Below, in pieces: positions 1 through 5,802 of a stretch of DNA of 5,802 bases. Positions within the stretch are counted from its first letter, which is position 1. Each line of letters opens with the position of its first letter. Location: positions 1-5,802 of the forward strand of contig JAYULW010000075.1 in NCBI GenBank assembly GCA_043763155.1, read 5' to 3'. Origin of the DNA: JANYBV01 sp043763155. GTDB taxonomy: Bacteria; Pseudomonadota; Alphaproteobacteria; Rickettsiales; SXRF01. The notes beneath the pieces are model-generated. The model saw only the letters and a program-made list of their open reading frames with translations, was not told the origin of the DNA and made no database searches. The position numbers and the translations under genes were made by a program.

Positions 1-1019
1 AGCGCGCGCGCTTCGACAAGATGCTTGGTTCACAGGAAATCGGCACGCTGATTACGGCGATTGGGACCAGCATTGGGCGCGAAGAATTTAATATTGAAAA
101 AGCGCGTTACCACAAAATCATTATCATGACCGATGCTGACGTGGATGGTTCGCACATTCGCACGTTGCTGCTGACGTTCTTCTTCCGCCAGATGCGCGAA
201 TTGATTGATAAGGGCTACCTCTACATCGCGCAGCCGCCGCTTTACAAGATGAAGCGCGGGCAGTCTGATGTGTATTTGAAAGACGATGAAGCGCTGGAAA
301 AGCATCTTATCACGACCAGCCTTGATGATGCTACGCTTACGCTTGCGGGCGGTAAGCAGGTGGCGGGTGAAGAATTGCGCAAAGCGCTTGAAATCGCCAG
401 CCAGCTTACGGTTGCGGCGACCGCGCTTTCCAAGCGCATGCCGCTGACGCTGGTGGAAGCAGGCGCTTTGGCGCATGTGTTTGACGGCAAGCAGGGCAGC
501 CCGGAAAAGGCGAAAGCATGGGAAAAAGCATTGCTGCGCGCGCAGGGGGACAACGCTGGCTGGACGGTTGGGTTTGAAAACGGTTCGTTCCGCATTAAGC
601 GCGTAAAGCGCAGTGTTGAAGAATTGTACATTATGGATGAGCGCGTGTTGCTGTCCAAAGATGGCCATGATATTGCGGCGAAGGCTGCGTATCTGGACGA
701 GTTCTTCAATGGCGCGGCCACGCTTTCACGCAAGGGCAACTCGCTGGAAGTGGCGACGCCTTCGGCGCTGTACCAGACCATGATGGAATTCGCACGCAAG
801 GGCAGCAGCATCCAGCGCTTCAAAGGGTTGGGCGAGATGAACCCGGAACAGTTGTGGGACACCACCCTGAACCCGGAAACCCGCCGCCTGCTGCGCGTGA
901 CGATTGACGATGCGGCCGAAACGGAAACCATCTTCTCGACGCTGATGGGTGATGTGGTGGAACCGCGCCGCGACTTTATCGTGAGCAACGCCTTGAAAGT
1001 ATCTAACCTCGACGTGTGA
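1..1019 (+). CDS. gyrB: DNA gyrase subunit B, C-terminal part (5' end outside the window)
   Basis: This is the ATPase/TOPRIM subunit of type II topoisomerase, which with GyrA introduces negative supercoils into DNA in the cytoplasm. The reading frame is open from base 3, so the gene enters from the left; the ATG at 21 is internal (residue 7 of the 338 visible). The fragment opens with RARFDKMLGSQEIGTLI, typical of GyrB just before the metal-binding TOPRIM motif. DADVDGSH follows at visible residues 44-51, with the acidic DxD cluster D44, D46 and D48. The QRFKGLGEMNPEQLW tail signature is at residues 271-285, and the protein ends in MGDVVEPRRDF...NLDV. About 150-180 residues lie between the TOPRIM core and the tail signature, which matches the insert of Gram-negative GyrB; short Gram-positive GyrB lacks it. 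The MGD.VEPRR ending and overall match favour GyrB over ParE. No frameshift is seen. The stop is TGA at 1017-1019, and the minus-strand meaB gene ends 6 bases further on. Confidence 0.96.
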   Translation, partial: RARFDKMLGSQEIGTLITAIGTSIGREEFNIEKARYHKIIIMTDADVDGSHIRTLLLTFFFRQMRELIDKGYLYIAQPPLYKMKRGQSDVYLKDDEALEKHLITTSLDDATLTLAGGKQVAGEELRKALEIASQLTVAATALSKRMPLTLVEAGALAHVFDGKQGSPEKAKAWEKALLRAQGDNAGWTVGFENGSFRIKRVKRSVEELYIMDERVLLSKDGHDIAAKAAYLDEFFNGAATLSRKGNSLEVATPSALYQTMMEFARKGSSIQRFKGLGEMNPEQLWDTTLNPETRRLLRVTIDDAAETETIFSTLMGDVVEPRRDFIVSNALKVSNLDV

Positions 1020-1025
1020 GGCTGG

Positions 1026-2006
1026 CTAAGGCTTTCCGTACCATTCTTTGACGAGGCCTTGCGCCGCTGCGGTCGGCGAGAGCAGGCCCTTGGCAACTTT
1101 ATGCTCGGTTTTGTGCAGCTGGGCGGAAATGGCGGGGTGGTGGAGGAAGCGCTCCAGCACGGTTTCGCGGATTTCTTTCCACATCCATGCTTTGGCTTGT
1201 TGCTCGCGGCTTTCTTTCATTTCGCCGCAATCGGCCATGATGCGGGCGAACTCACCGACATTCTGCCAGATTTCGTCTATGCCTTCGTTGGCGAGGGCTG
1301 AGCAGATGACGGCTTTGGGTTGCCATTTGGTGCTGGTGGGGTGGAGCATGCGAAGGGCTGCGGCGTAGTCGCCGCGCACGCGTTTGGCTTGGTTTTTCTG
1401 GTCGCCGTCGGCTTTGTTTACGATGATCATGTCGGCCATTTCGACGATGCCTTTTTTGATGCCTTGCAGCTCGTCGCCGGAGCCGGGCAATAACAATAAC
1501 AAGAACATGTCTACCATCTGGGAGACTTCAGTTTCGGATTGGCCGACGCCTACGGTTTCGACCATGATGATGTCGTAGCCTGCGGCTTCACATAATAAGA
1601 GCGCTTCGCGGGTGCGGCGGGCGACGCCGCCGAGACTGCCGCCGGTGGGCGAGGGGCGGATATATGCCTTATCATCCTGCGAGAGGCGGGCCATGCGGGT
1701 TTTGTCGCCCAGTATGGAGCCGCCGGTGCGGGCGCTGCTGGGGTCAACTGCGAGGACGGCGACTTTGTGGCCCTGGTCAATCACGTGGCTGCCAAAGGCT
1801 TCGATGAAGGTGGATTTGCCGACGCCGGGAACGCCGGTGATGCCGATGCGGATGGATTCTCCGGTGCGGGGAAGAAGTTCGGTGAGGAGTTTCTGGGCTT
1901 CCTGCTGGTGGTCTTCACGCGTGGATTCGACCAGCGTGATGGCGCGGGCGAGGGCGGCGCGATCACCGGATACGAGTGGTTCAATCAGTTCGTCAGCTAG
2001 GCTCAT
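1026..2006 (-). CDS. meaB: Methylmalonyl-CoA mutase-associated GTPase MeaB
   Basis: This is a cytosolic G3E-type P-loop GTPase (MeaB/ArgK; human homologue MMAA). It chaperones adenosylcobalamin-dependent methylmalonyl-CoA mutase: it gates cofactor loading and guards against inactivation. At 326 residues it is full length for the family. Visible motifs are the Walker A loop GVPGVGKS (58-65), the Mg/switch region around VDPSS (87-91), the G3-like VETVGVGQSE (149-158), the family-typical GDELQGIKKGIVEMAD (177-192), the guanine-specificity motif NKAD (197-200), and a G5-like SAL (236-238). The ATG at 2004-2006 gives the N-terminus MSLADELIEPLVSGDRAALA, which matches the usual family start. The ribosome-binding site is weak (an AAGTGA-like stretch about 1-6 bases upstream). 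The gene is last in the minus-strand cluster, 53 bases after the SGNH hydrolase gene and two genes downstream of its probable partner, the mutase. The older name ArgK (arginine/ornithine transport kinase) is considered a misassignment for this family. Confidence 0.95.
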   Translation of the reverse strand: MSLADELIEPLVSGDRAALARAITLVESTREDHQQEAQKLLTELLPRTGESIRIGITGVPGVGKSTFIEAFGSHVIDQGHKVAVLAVDPSSARTGGSILGDKTRMARLSQDDKAYIRPSPTGGSLGGVARRTREALLLCEAAGYDIIMVETVGVGQSETEVSQMVDMFLLLLLPGSGDELQGIKKGIVEMADMIIVNKADGDQKNQAKRVRGDYAAALRMLHPTSTKWQPKAVICSALANEGIDEIWQNVGEFARIMADCGEMKESREQQAKAWMWKEIRETVLERFLHHPAISAQLHKTEHKVAKGLLSPTAAAQGLVKEWYGKP

Positions 2007-2059
2007 ATCACTTTGAAATCATACTGGTGGTGCATTGGCAAGCTTTAAGCATGGGCGCG

Positions 2060-2755
2060 TTATTTTTCCTGCTGCAGGGCGAGCAAGTCGGGGCGGATGG
2101 CTTGCTGCCATATATCATACGTAGGGTAGGTAAGATGGGTGTGGTCGGGCATGTAACATTGCGGCGAGAGGCTTCCGTCGGGTTGCAGGAGCAGGTTGCC
2201 AATGTCTTTGAAGGCGATGTGGTGGCGGGTGGCCAAGCCAGCGAGGAGCGTATTCAGCTCGGTGATTTCCTGGCGCAGGCTGGGGACGGTGGCGCGCTCG
2301 GCAGGCAGCACGCCCATGAGCAAGAGCCGGGTTTTGGGGCTTAAGCGCTGGATGTCGGCAATCAGGGCTTCGATTTCCTGCGCGGTTTGGGCGGGCGGCA
2401 TGCCGTAGAGCAGGTTGTTGACGCCGATCATGATGATGGCGGTGGCGGGGTGGCTTGCCAGCTCACCGTGGGTTATACGCCAGCGCAGGTCGCACACACG
2501 GTCGCCGGAAAAACTGAAATTTGCAGGATTAGCACCGGGAATGTTTTGCGCAAGCCGCGTTTGTGCATAGTAGCCGATGGAGTCGCCAAGCATTAGCAGG
2601 TTGGGTTTTTGCAGGTGGGCGGTTTTGACGTAGCTCAGATGGGACAGCATTTCGCCTTCGCCGCCGATAAGAGTGACGCGCGCCCAGTATAATGGGATAA
2701 GGGCCAGTATTAATACCGCTACGCCGCCCACAATATTGCGCGCGTTTTTGGTCAT
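2060..2755 (-). CDS. Membrane-anchored SGNH/GDSL-family hydrolase
   Basis: This is a predicted serine esterase or lipase-like hydrolase of 231 residues; its substrate is unknown. Block I is LGDSIG (56-61), with nucleophile S59. Block II is SGD, with G84. Block III is GVNN, with oxyanion Asn N113. Block V is DHTH (204-207), giving the catalytic Asp/His pair D204 and H207. The four blocks are in canonical order and spacing. A short basic N-terminus (MTKNAR) precedes a hydrophobic segment at about residues 8-24. This suggests an uncleaved signal anchor with the catalytic domain in the periplasm. The only two cysteines, C88 and C200, lie close to blocks II and V and could form a disulfide (inference). 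I chose the ATG at 2753-2755: it overlaps the stop of the upstream gene by 4 bases (ATGA) and puts the hydrophobic segment at the N-terminus. A start 30 codons further upstream is open, but it would add a Pro/Arg/His-rich stretch lying wholly within the neighbour gene. No Shine-Dalgarno sequence is visible, so translation probably depends on coupling. Close relatives include TesA-like thioesterases, lysophospholipases and carbohydrate or peptidoglycan deacetylases, which cannot be told apart here. Confidence 0.85.
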   Translation of the reverse strand: MTKNARNIVGGVAVLILALIPLYWARVTLIGGEGEMLSHLSYVKTAHLQKPNLLMLGDSIGYYAQTRLAQNIPGANPANFSFSGDRVCDLRWRITHGELASHPATAIIMIGVNNLLYGMPPAQTAQEIEALIADIQRLSPKTRLLLMGVLPAERATVPSLRQEITELNTLLAGLATRHHIAFKDIGNLLLQPDGSLSPQCYMPDHTHLTYPTYDIWQQAIRPDLLALQQEK

Positions 2756-3432
2756 GGGTAATTGGAGAAGATTTTTACGAGGTGGGGGTCGTTTGCGATG
2801 CGTTGCGGGGTGACGATATCGCCCTCCATGATGCGGGCGTAGCATTGCTCAAAGGTGATGCCCGCTTCCTTGCAGGCGGGGTAATTTTGCCAGCGTTCTT
2901 CGATGATGGATTTCACGTAGCGGTTATTGATGAAAAGGCTGCCGATTTTTTCGGGGCTGGAGAGGGGCACGCCAGATTCGTTATAGGCGAGGTAATCCAG
3001 CTCGCTGCAATAGATGGCGTCTTTGCCGGGGGAGAAATAAAAGTCGTAAGGCAGGCCGATGAGGGTGCGGGCGGTGGCTACGATTTTACCGCCTTTTTTG
3101 GCTGTGAGGCCTGTATAGCGGTAAACGGCGAAGCGCTGGAAGATGCCACGGCTGATCCATGTGTGGAGCGGGGTTTCGGTGACGTGGCGACCTGCTTCGA
3201 TGACAGAATAATCGCCATTGCCGTTATCGCTTACGACACCGGTGTGGATGTAGATGCTGAGGCTGGCCATCATGATAGCGAGGGACTGGCCGGTCCATGA
3301 AGACTGAAAGACAAGATCGCCGTTTTGCAGCGGGGGCAGGTCTTTTTCGTTCAGGGTGGAAAGATAAGCGCAGTACAGCGCGAGGATGACCAGCGCGCGG
3401 AAAAGTAGTTTTTTGAAGTTTAGCGGTTTCAC
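2752..3432 (-). CDS. YiiX/YebB-like (C92, NlpC/P60 superfamily) permuted papain-like cysteine hydrolase
   Basis: This predicted cysteine hydrolase has 226 residues. The order of catalytic residues is the permuted one of the YiiX-like branch of NlpC/P60: His first, Cys later. The domain opens with LQNGDLVFQSS (35-45). It continues with S.YIHTGVV, where H63 is the likely catalytic His, and YSVIEA, where E79 is the probable third polar residue. PLHTWI (88-93) follows, then GLPYDFYFSPGKDAIYCSEL (126-145), where C142 is the likely nucleophile. These blocks and their order match the YiiX/YebB family well. Residues about 9-25 are hydrophobic after a basic N-terminus (K3, K7, K8, R12), suggesting a signal anchor and a periplasmic domain. 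The cysteine at 21 is not in a good lipobox (Tyr precedes it), so a lipoprotein is unlikely. C187 and C197 could pair. The start is GTG at 3430-3432, overlapping the mutase stop as GTGA, with a weak AAGG 4 bases upstream; the next Met is residue 54, inside the domain. Members of this superfamily cleave peptide amides or transfer and hydrolyse acyl groups on lipids. The substrate here is unknown. Confidence 0.85.
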   Translation of the reverse strand: MKPLNFKKLLFRALVILALYCAYLSTLNEKDLPPLQNGDLVFQSSWTGQSLAIMMASLSIYIHTGVVSDNGNGDYSVIEAGRHVTETPLHTWISRGIFQRFAVYRYTGLTAKKGGKIVATARTLIGLPYDFYFSPGKDAIYCSELDYLAYNESGVPLSSPEKIGSLFINNRYVKSIIEERWQNYPACKEAGITFEQCYARIMEGDIVTPQRIANDPHLVKIFSNYP

Positions 3433-5597
3433 GCGGCCTTGCGTTTCTTTTCTACGATATCAATAATTTTCATGGCGGCGGCGGGAATGTTGGTGCCGGG
3501 GCCAAAGATTTCGGCCACGCCTACCTTATATAAAAATTCGTAATCCTGCGCGGGAATAACGCCGCCGCAGATGACGAGGATGTCGGAGCGTCCTGCTTTT
3601 TTCAGGGCGTCAATGAGCTGGGGAACGAGGGTTTTGTGCCCGGCGGCGTGGGAAGATACGCCAACGAGATGCACGTCGTTTTCGATGGCTTGCCGTGCGA
3701 CTTCTTCGGGCGTGGCGAACAAGGAACCCACGTCAACGTCGAAGCCCATGTCGGCAAATGCCGTGGCGATGACTTTGGCGCCGCGGTCGTGGCCGTCCTG
3801 ACCCATTTTGGCGACCAGCATGCGGGGGCGGCGGCCTTCGGATTTGGCGAAAGCGGCGACGCGGTCGAGTACGGGTTTCAAGGTTTCGTCCTTTTCATAT
3901 ACGGAGCCATACACACCGGAGATGGTGCGCACTTCGGCGTTGTAGCGGCCATAGATTTTTTCAAGGGCGGAGGAAATCTCGCCCACGGTTGCGCGCTGCC
4001 TTGCGGCTTCCACGGCTAGTTCCAGCAGGTTTCCGGTTTTGTCTTTGGCGGCGGTGGTGAGGGCTTCGAGGGAGGCCGCCACTGCTTTTTCGTTGCGGGT
4101 TTTGCGAATGTCGGTGAGGCGTTTGATTTGCGATTCGCGCACGGCGGCGTTGTCAATGTCGAGGATCTCGATGTCGTCTTCTTTTTTGAGGGTGTATTTA
4201 TTTACGCCCACGACAACATCTTCCACGCGGTCGAGCCTTGCTTGTTTGCGGGCGGCGGATTCTTCGATTTTTTGTTTGGGAATGCCGGCCTCGATGGCTT
4301 TGGTCATGCCGCCGACTTCGTTGGCTTCGGCAATCAAAGCTTCGGCGTGCTTTACTAAACTATTGGTGAGGGACTCGATATAATAGCTGCCGCCTAAGGG
4401 GTCTACGACATTGGTAATGCCGGACTCGTGCTGGATGACGAGCTGGGTGTTGCGGGCGATGCGGGCGGAAAATTCAGTGGGAAGCGCGATGGCTTCGTCG
4501 AGCGCATTCGTATGCAGCGACTGGGTTCCGCCGAGGACTGCGGCCATGGCTTCGATGGTGGTGCGGATGATGTTATTGTAGGGGTCTTTTTCGGTGAGGG
4601 ACACGCCGGAAGTTTGACAATGGGTGCGCAGTGCGCTGCTCATGGGGTGCTTGGGATTATATTTCGACATTGTCTTGGCCCAGAGAAGGCGGGCGGCGCG
4701 GAGCTTGGCGATTTCCATGAAGAAATTCATGCCAATGGCGAAGAAGAAAGAGAGGCGCGGCGCGAAATCGTCTACGTTCAAACCTTTGCTGAGCGCGGCT
4801 TTGACGTATTCTTCGCCGTCGGCGATGGTGTAGGCCAACTCTTGCACTGCGGTGGCCCCGGCTTCGTGCATGTGGTAGCCGGAGATGGAGATAGAGTTGA
4901 ATTTGGGCATGTTCTTGGCGGTGTATTCGATGATGTCGGCCACGATGCGCATGCTGGGTTCGGGTGGATATATATAGGTGTTGCGCACCATGAATTCTTT
5001 GAGGATGTCGTTTTGAATGGTGCCGGAGAGTTTCTCGACGGGCACATTTTGCTCGATGCCTGCCACGATGTAGCTGGCGAGGATGGGGAGTACCGCGCCG
5101 TTCATGGTCATGGAGACGGACATTTCATCCAAGGGGATGCCGTCAAAAAGGATTTTCATGTCTTCGACAGAATCAATGGCGACCCCTGCTTTGCCTACGT
5201 CGCCCACCACACGGGGATGGTCGGAGTCGTAGCCACGGTGGGTGGCGAGATCGAATGCAACCGAGAGGCCTTTCTGGCCAGCCGCCAAGTTACGGCGGTA
5301 GAAGGCGTTGGAGGCTTCGGCGGTGGAGAAGCCAGCATATTGGCGCACGGTCCATGGGCGCACCGTGTACATGGTGGCGCGGGGGCCGCGCATGAAGGGA
5401 GCGAAGCCGGGGATGCTATCCAGATGTTCCAAATTTTCGAGGTCGGCGGCAGTGTAAAGGGCTTTGACGTCGAAGCCTTCGGGGGATTGCTGGGTGAGGG
5501 ATTCCAGCGGAATGGCGTTTCCGGCCTTATCGTTGCCTACGTCTTTTTGCGCGAGTTTTTGCCAATCGGCAAGGGTACGCTTGGGGAAATCGGTCAT
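3429..5597 (-). CDS. scpA: Methylmalonyl-CoA mutase, single-chain B12-dependent
   Basis: This enzyme (also named mcm, mutB or bhbA) interconverts (R)-methylmalonyl-CoA and succinyl-CoA with adenosylcobalamin in the cytosol, linking propionyl-CoA to the TCA cycle. The protein has 722 residues, normal for the family. The N-terminal substrate-binding TIM barrel covers about residues 30-400, with TMYTVRPWTVRQYAGF (75-90), GTIQNDILKEFMVRNTYIYP (192-211) and SISISGYHMHEAGATA (235-250). A C-terminal cobalamin domain (about 590-720) contains GQDGHDRG (599-606); H603 is the lower cobalt ligand. By recalled alignment with the Propionibacterium enzyme, Y87, R205, Y241, H242, H326, K597, D601 and H603 match its Y89, R207, Y243, H244, H328, K604, D608 and H610. 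Y87 and R205 argue for methylmalonyl-CoA and against isobutyryl-CoA. I chose the ATG at 5595-5597 because a GAGG lies 8 bases upstream and MTDFPKRTLADW is a typical start. A TTG 21 codons upstream extends the frame but would overlap the preceding gene's stop region. The gene heads a cluster and overlaps the next gene by 4 bases (GTGA). No separate small subunit (MutA) is seen nearby. Confidence 0.97.
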   Translation of the reverse strand: MTDFPKRTLADWQKLAQKDVGNDKAGNAIPLESLTQQSPEGFDVKALYTAADLENLEHLDSIPGFAPFMRGPRATMYTVRPWTVRQYAGFSTAEASNAFYRRNLAAGQKGLSVAFDLATHRGYDSDHPRVVGDVGKAGVAIDSVEDMKILFDGIPLDEMSVSMTMNGAVLPILASYIVAGIEQNVPVEKLSGTIQNDILKEFMVRNTYIYPPEPSMRIVADIIEYTAKNMPKFNSISISGYHMHEAGATAVQELAYTIADGEEYVKAALSKGLNVDDFAPRLSFFFAIGMNFFMEIAKLRAARLLWAKTMSKYNPKHPMSSALRTHCQTSGVSLTEKDPYNNIIRTTIEAMAAVLGGTQSLHTNALDEAIALPTEFSARIARNTQLVIQHESGITNVVDPLGGSYYIESLTNSLVKHAEALIAEANEVGGMTKAIEAGIPKQKIEESAARKQARLDRVEDVVVGVNKYTLKKEDDIEILDIDNAAVRESQIKRLTDIRKTRNEKAVAASLEALTTAAKDKTGNLLELAVEAARQRATVGEISSALEKIYGRYNAEVRTISGVYGSVYEKDETLKPVLDRVAAFAKSEGRRPRMLVAKMGQDGHDRGAKVIATAFADMGFDVDVGSLFATPEEVARQAIENDVHLVGVSSHAAGHKTLVPQLIDALKKAGRSDILVICGGVIPAQDYEFLYKVGVAEIFGPGTNIPAAAMKIIDIVEKKRKAA

Positions 5598-5605
5598 TGT
5601 GGCAG

Positions 5606-5609
5606 CCTC
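5606..5609 (-). promoter_or_regulatory. Shine-Dalgarno site of the mutase gene
   Basis: On the minus strand GAGG lies 8 bases before the ATG at 5597. It decides that start over the upstream in-frame TTG at 5658-5660, which would begin inside the end of the preceding gene. Confidence 0.65.
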
Positions 5610-5631
5610 GTTAAGACATGTTGGGGTGTGT

Positions 5632-5660
5632 AGATTAGCATGGGGGGAAGGCTTGCTCAA
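5632..5660 (-). promoter_or_regulatory. Candidate sigma-70-type promoter for the mutase cluster
   Basis: On the minus strand TTGAGC (5655-5660; 4 of 6 matches to TTGACA) is followed after exactly 17 bases by TAATCT (5632-5637; 3 of 6 to TATAAT). The TAATCT is preceded by TG plus one base, an extended -10 arrangement. Transcription would start near 5625, leaving a leader of about 28 bases that holds the GAGG. The -35 overlaps the stop codon of the upstream gene. The hexamers are imperfect, and read-through from upstream over the 59-base gap is the alternative. Confidence 0.35.
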
Positions 5661-5672
5661 CCGTCATTGAGC
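5655..5672. repeat. Short perfect inverted repeat at the end of the mscS-like gene
   Basis: GCTCAA and TTGAGC form a perfect 6-base stem around a 6-base loop. In the minus-strand transcript the stem spans the stop codon of the mscS-like gene. No T-run follows, so it is not a convincing intrinsic terminator. The distal arm is also the proposed -35 hexamer of the mutase promoter. It could be a weak 3'-end hairpin, an operator half-site pair, or chance. Confidence 0.3.
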
Positions 5673-5802
5673 GGGGTGTGTGGGGGCTGCTGGGGCAGGG
5701 CAGGGATGGCGACATTTTGCTCGCGGAATTTTTGCAGGATGCTCATCATGACTTCGGATTGGGGTGCCCAGCGGCCATCATTCACATCCGCCACCCAGAA
5801 GG
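5657..5802 (-). CDS. Probable MscS-family mechanosensitive channel, last 47 residues (5' end outside the window)
   Basis: On the minus strand one frame is open from the right edge to a TGA at 5657-5659, giving FWVADVNDGRWAPQSEVMMS... and ending in PPHTPLNDG. The other two minus frames hit stops within about 25 bases of the edge. The pattern FWV.D......SEV...IL.KFRE..VAIP.LPQ resembles the final beta-strand and helix of the MscS cytoplasmic domain, where homologues commonly read F.E..I.IPFPQ. MscS channels sit in the inner membrane and release solutes under hypo-osmotic shock. Only the tail is visible, so the family call is tentative. The gene lies 59 bases upstream of the mutase on the same strand, so it could be co-transcribed with it, but no functional tie is evident. 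Confidence 0.55.
   Translation of the reverse strand, partial: FWVADVNDGRWAPQSEVMMSILQKFREQNVAIPALPQQPPHTPLNDG

Noticed and set aside
1028..1060. AAGGC/GCCTT inverted repeat across the meaB 3' end
   Set aside because: It is a 5-base stem with a 23-base loop, too weak to support a terminator.
1062..1078. CGCCG/CGGCG hairpin just past the gyrB end as a gyrB terminator
   Set aside because: The stem is 5 bases, lies inside the meaB coding sequence, and no T-run follows; in such GC-rich coding DNA this is expected by chance.
242..1096. A 284-codon open frame on the minus strand opposite gyrB and extending into the meaB 3' end
   Set aside because: It is Ser/Arg-rich with no family features and is antisense to conserved GyrB tail motifs. 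It also runs into meaB in a different frame.
2756..2845. A 30-codon N-terminal extension of the SGNH hydrolase
   Set aside because: The extension lies entirely inside the upstream hydrolase gene and is Pro/Arg/His-rich. It would bury the signal anchor 38 residues in, whereas the ATGA-overlap start gives a normal anchor.
2782..3300. A 172-codon open frame on the plus strand opposite the YiiX-like gene
   Set aside because: The minus strand shows conserved catalytic blocks in order. The plus-strand product is a Gly/Ala/Asp/Val-rich shadow without a visible ribosome-binding site or known family.
4428..5633. A 401-codon open frame on the plus strand opposite the mutase gene
   Set aside because: It lies wholly antisense to a clear, motif-complete mutase. 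Its Gly/Val/Asp/His/Phe-rich translation has no recognisable domain and is what the codon bias of the minus-strand gene produces in the opposing frame.
5598..5660. A TTG start extending the mutase by 21 residues
   Set aside because: It overlaps the stop region of the preceding gene and covers the GAGG and the candidate promoter. The downstream ATG has a well-spaced Shine-Dalgarno site and a family-typical N-terminus.

Overview
This window looks like a piece of an alphaproteobacterial chromosome, moderately GC-rich by eye. The assignment rests on family resemblance: a Gram-negative-type GyrB with a long insert between its TOPRIM and tail regions, and a single-chain B12-dependent methylmalonyl-CoA mutase with a MeaB chaperone. 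I cannot name the genus. Nearly all of the window is coding. There are no tRNAs, rRNAs, insertion sequences, CRISPR arrays or long repeats that I can see.

Layout: the left end (1-1019, + strand) is the 3' part of gyrB, cut by the window edge. It converges tail-to-tail on a minus-strand cluster, with only 6 bases between the two stop codons. Read in its own direction (right to left), the cluster starts after the 3' end of a probable MscS-type mechanosensitive channel gene (5657-5802, cut by the right edge). It then runs: methylmalonyl-CoA mutase (3429-5597), a membrane-anchored YiiX-like NlpC/P60 cysteine hydrolase (2752-3432), a membrane-anchored SGNH/GDSL hydrolase (2060-2755), and the mutase-associated GTPase meaB (1026-2006). 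The first three overlap by 4 bases each (GTGA, then ATGA). meaB follows after 53 bases. A candidate promoter (TTGAGC, 17 bases, TAATCT with an extended TG) and a GAGG ribosome-binding site lie just ahead of the mutase.

The mutase and MeaB form a known pair. The mutase interconverts (R)-methylmalonyl-CoA and succinyl-CoA using adenosylcobalamin, in propionyl-CoA assimilation. MeaB gates cofactor loading and protects the enzyme from inactivation. The unusual part is the two small hydrolases between them. Each has one N-terminal membrane segment and a catalytic domain predicted to face the periplasm, yet both are tightly coupled to a cytosolic metabolic gene. No function linking them to the mutase is established here. 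This interposed pair is the main point worth following up.
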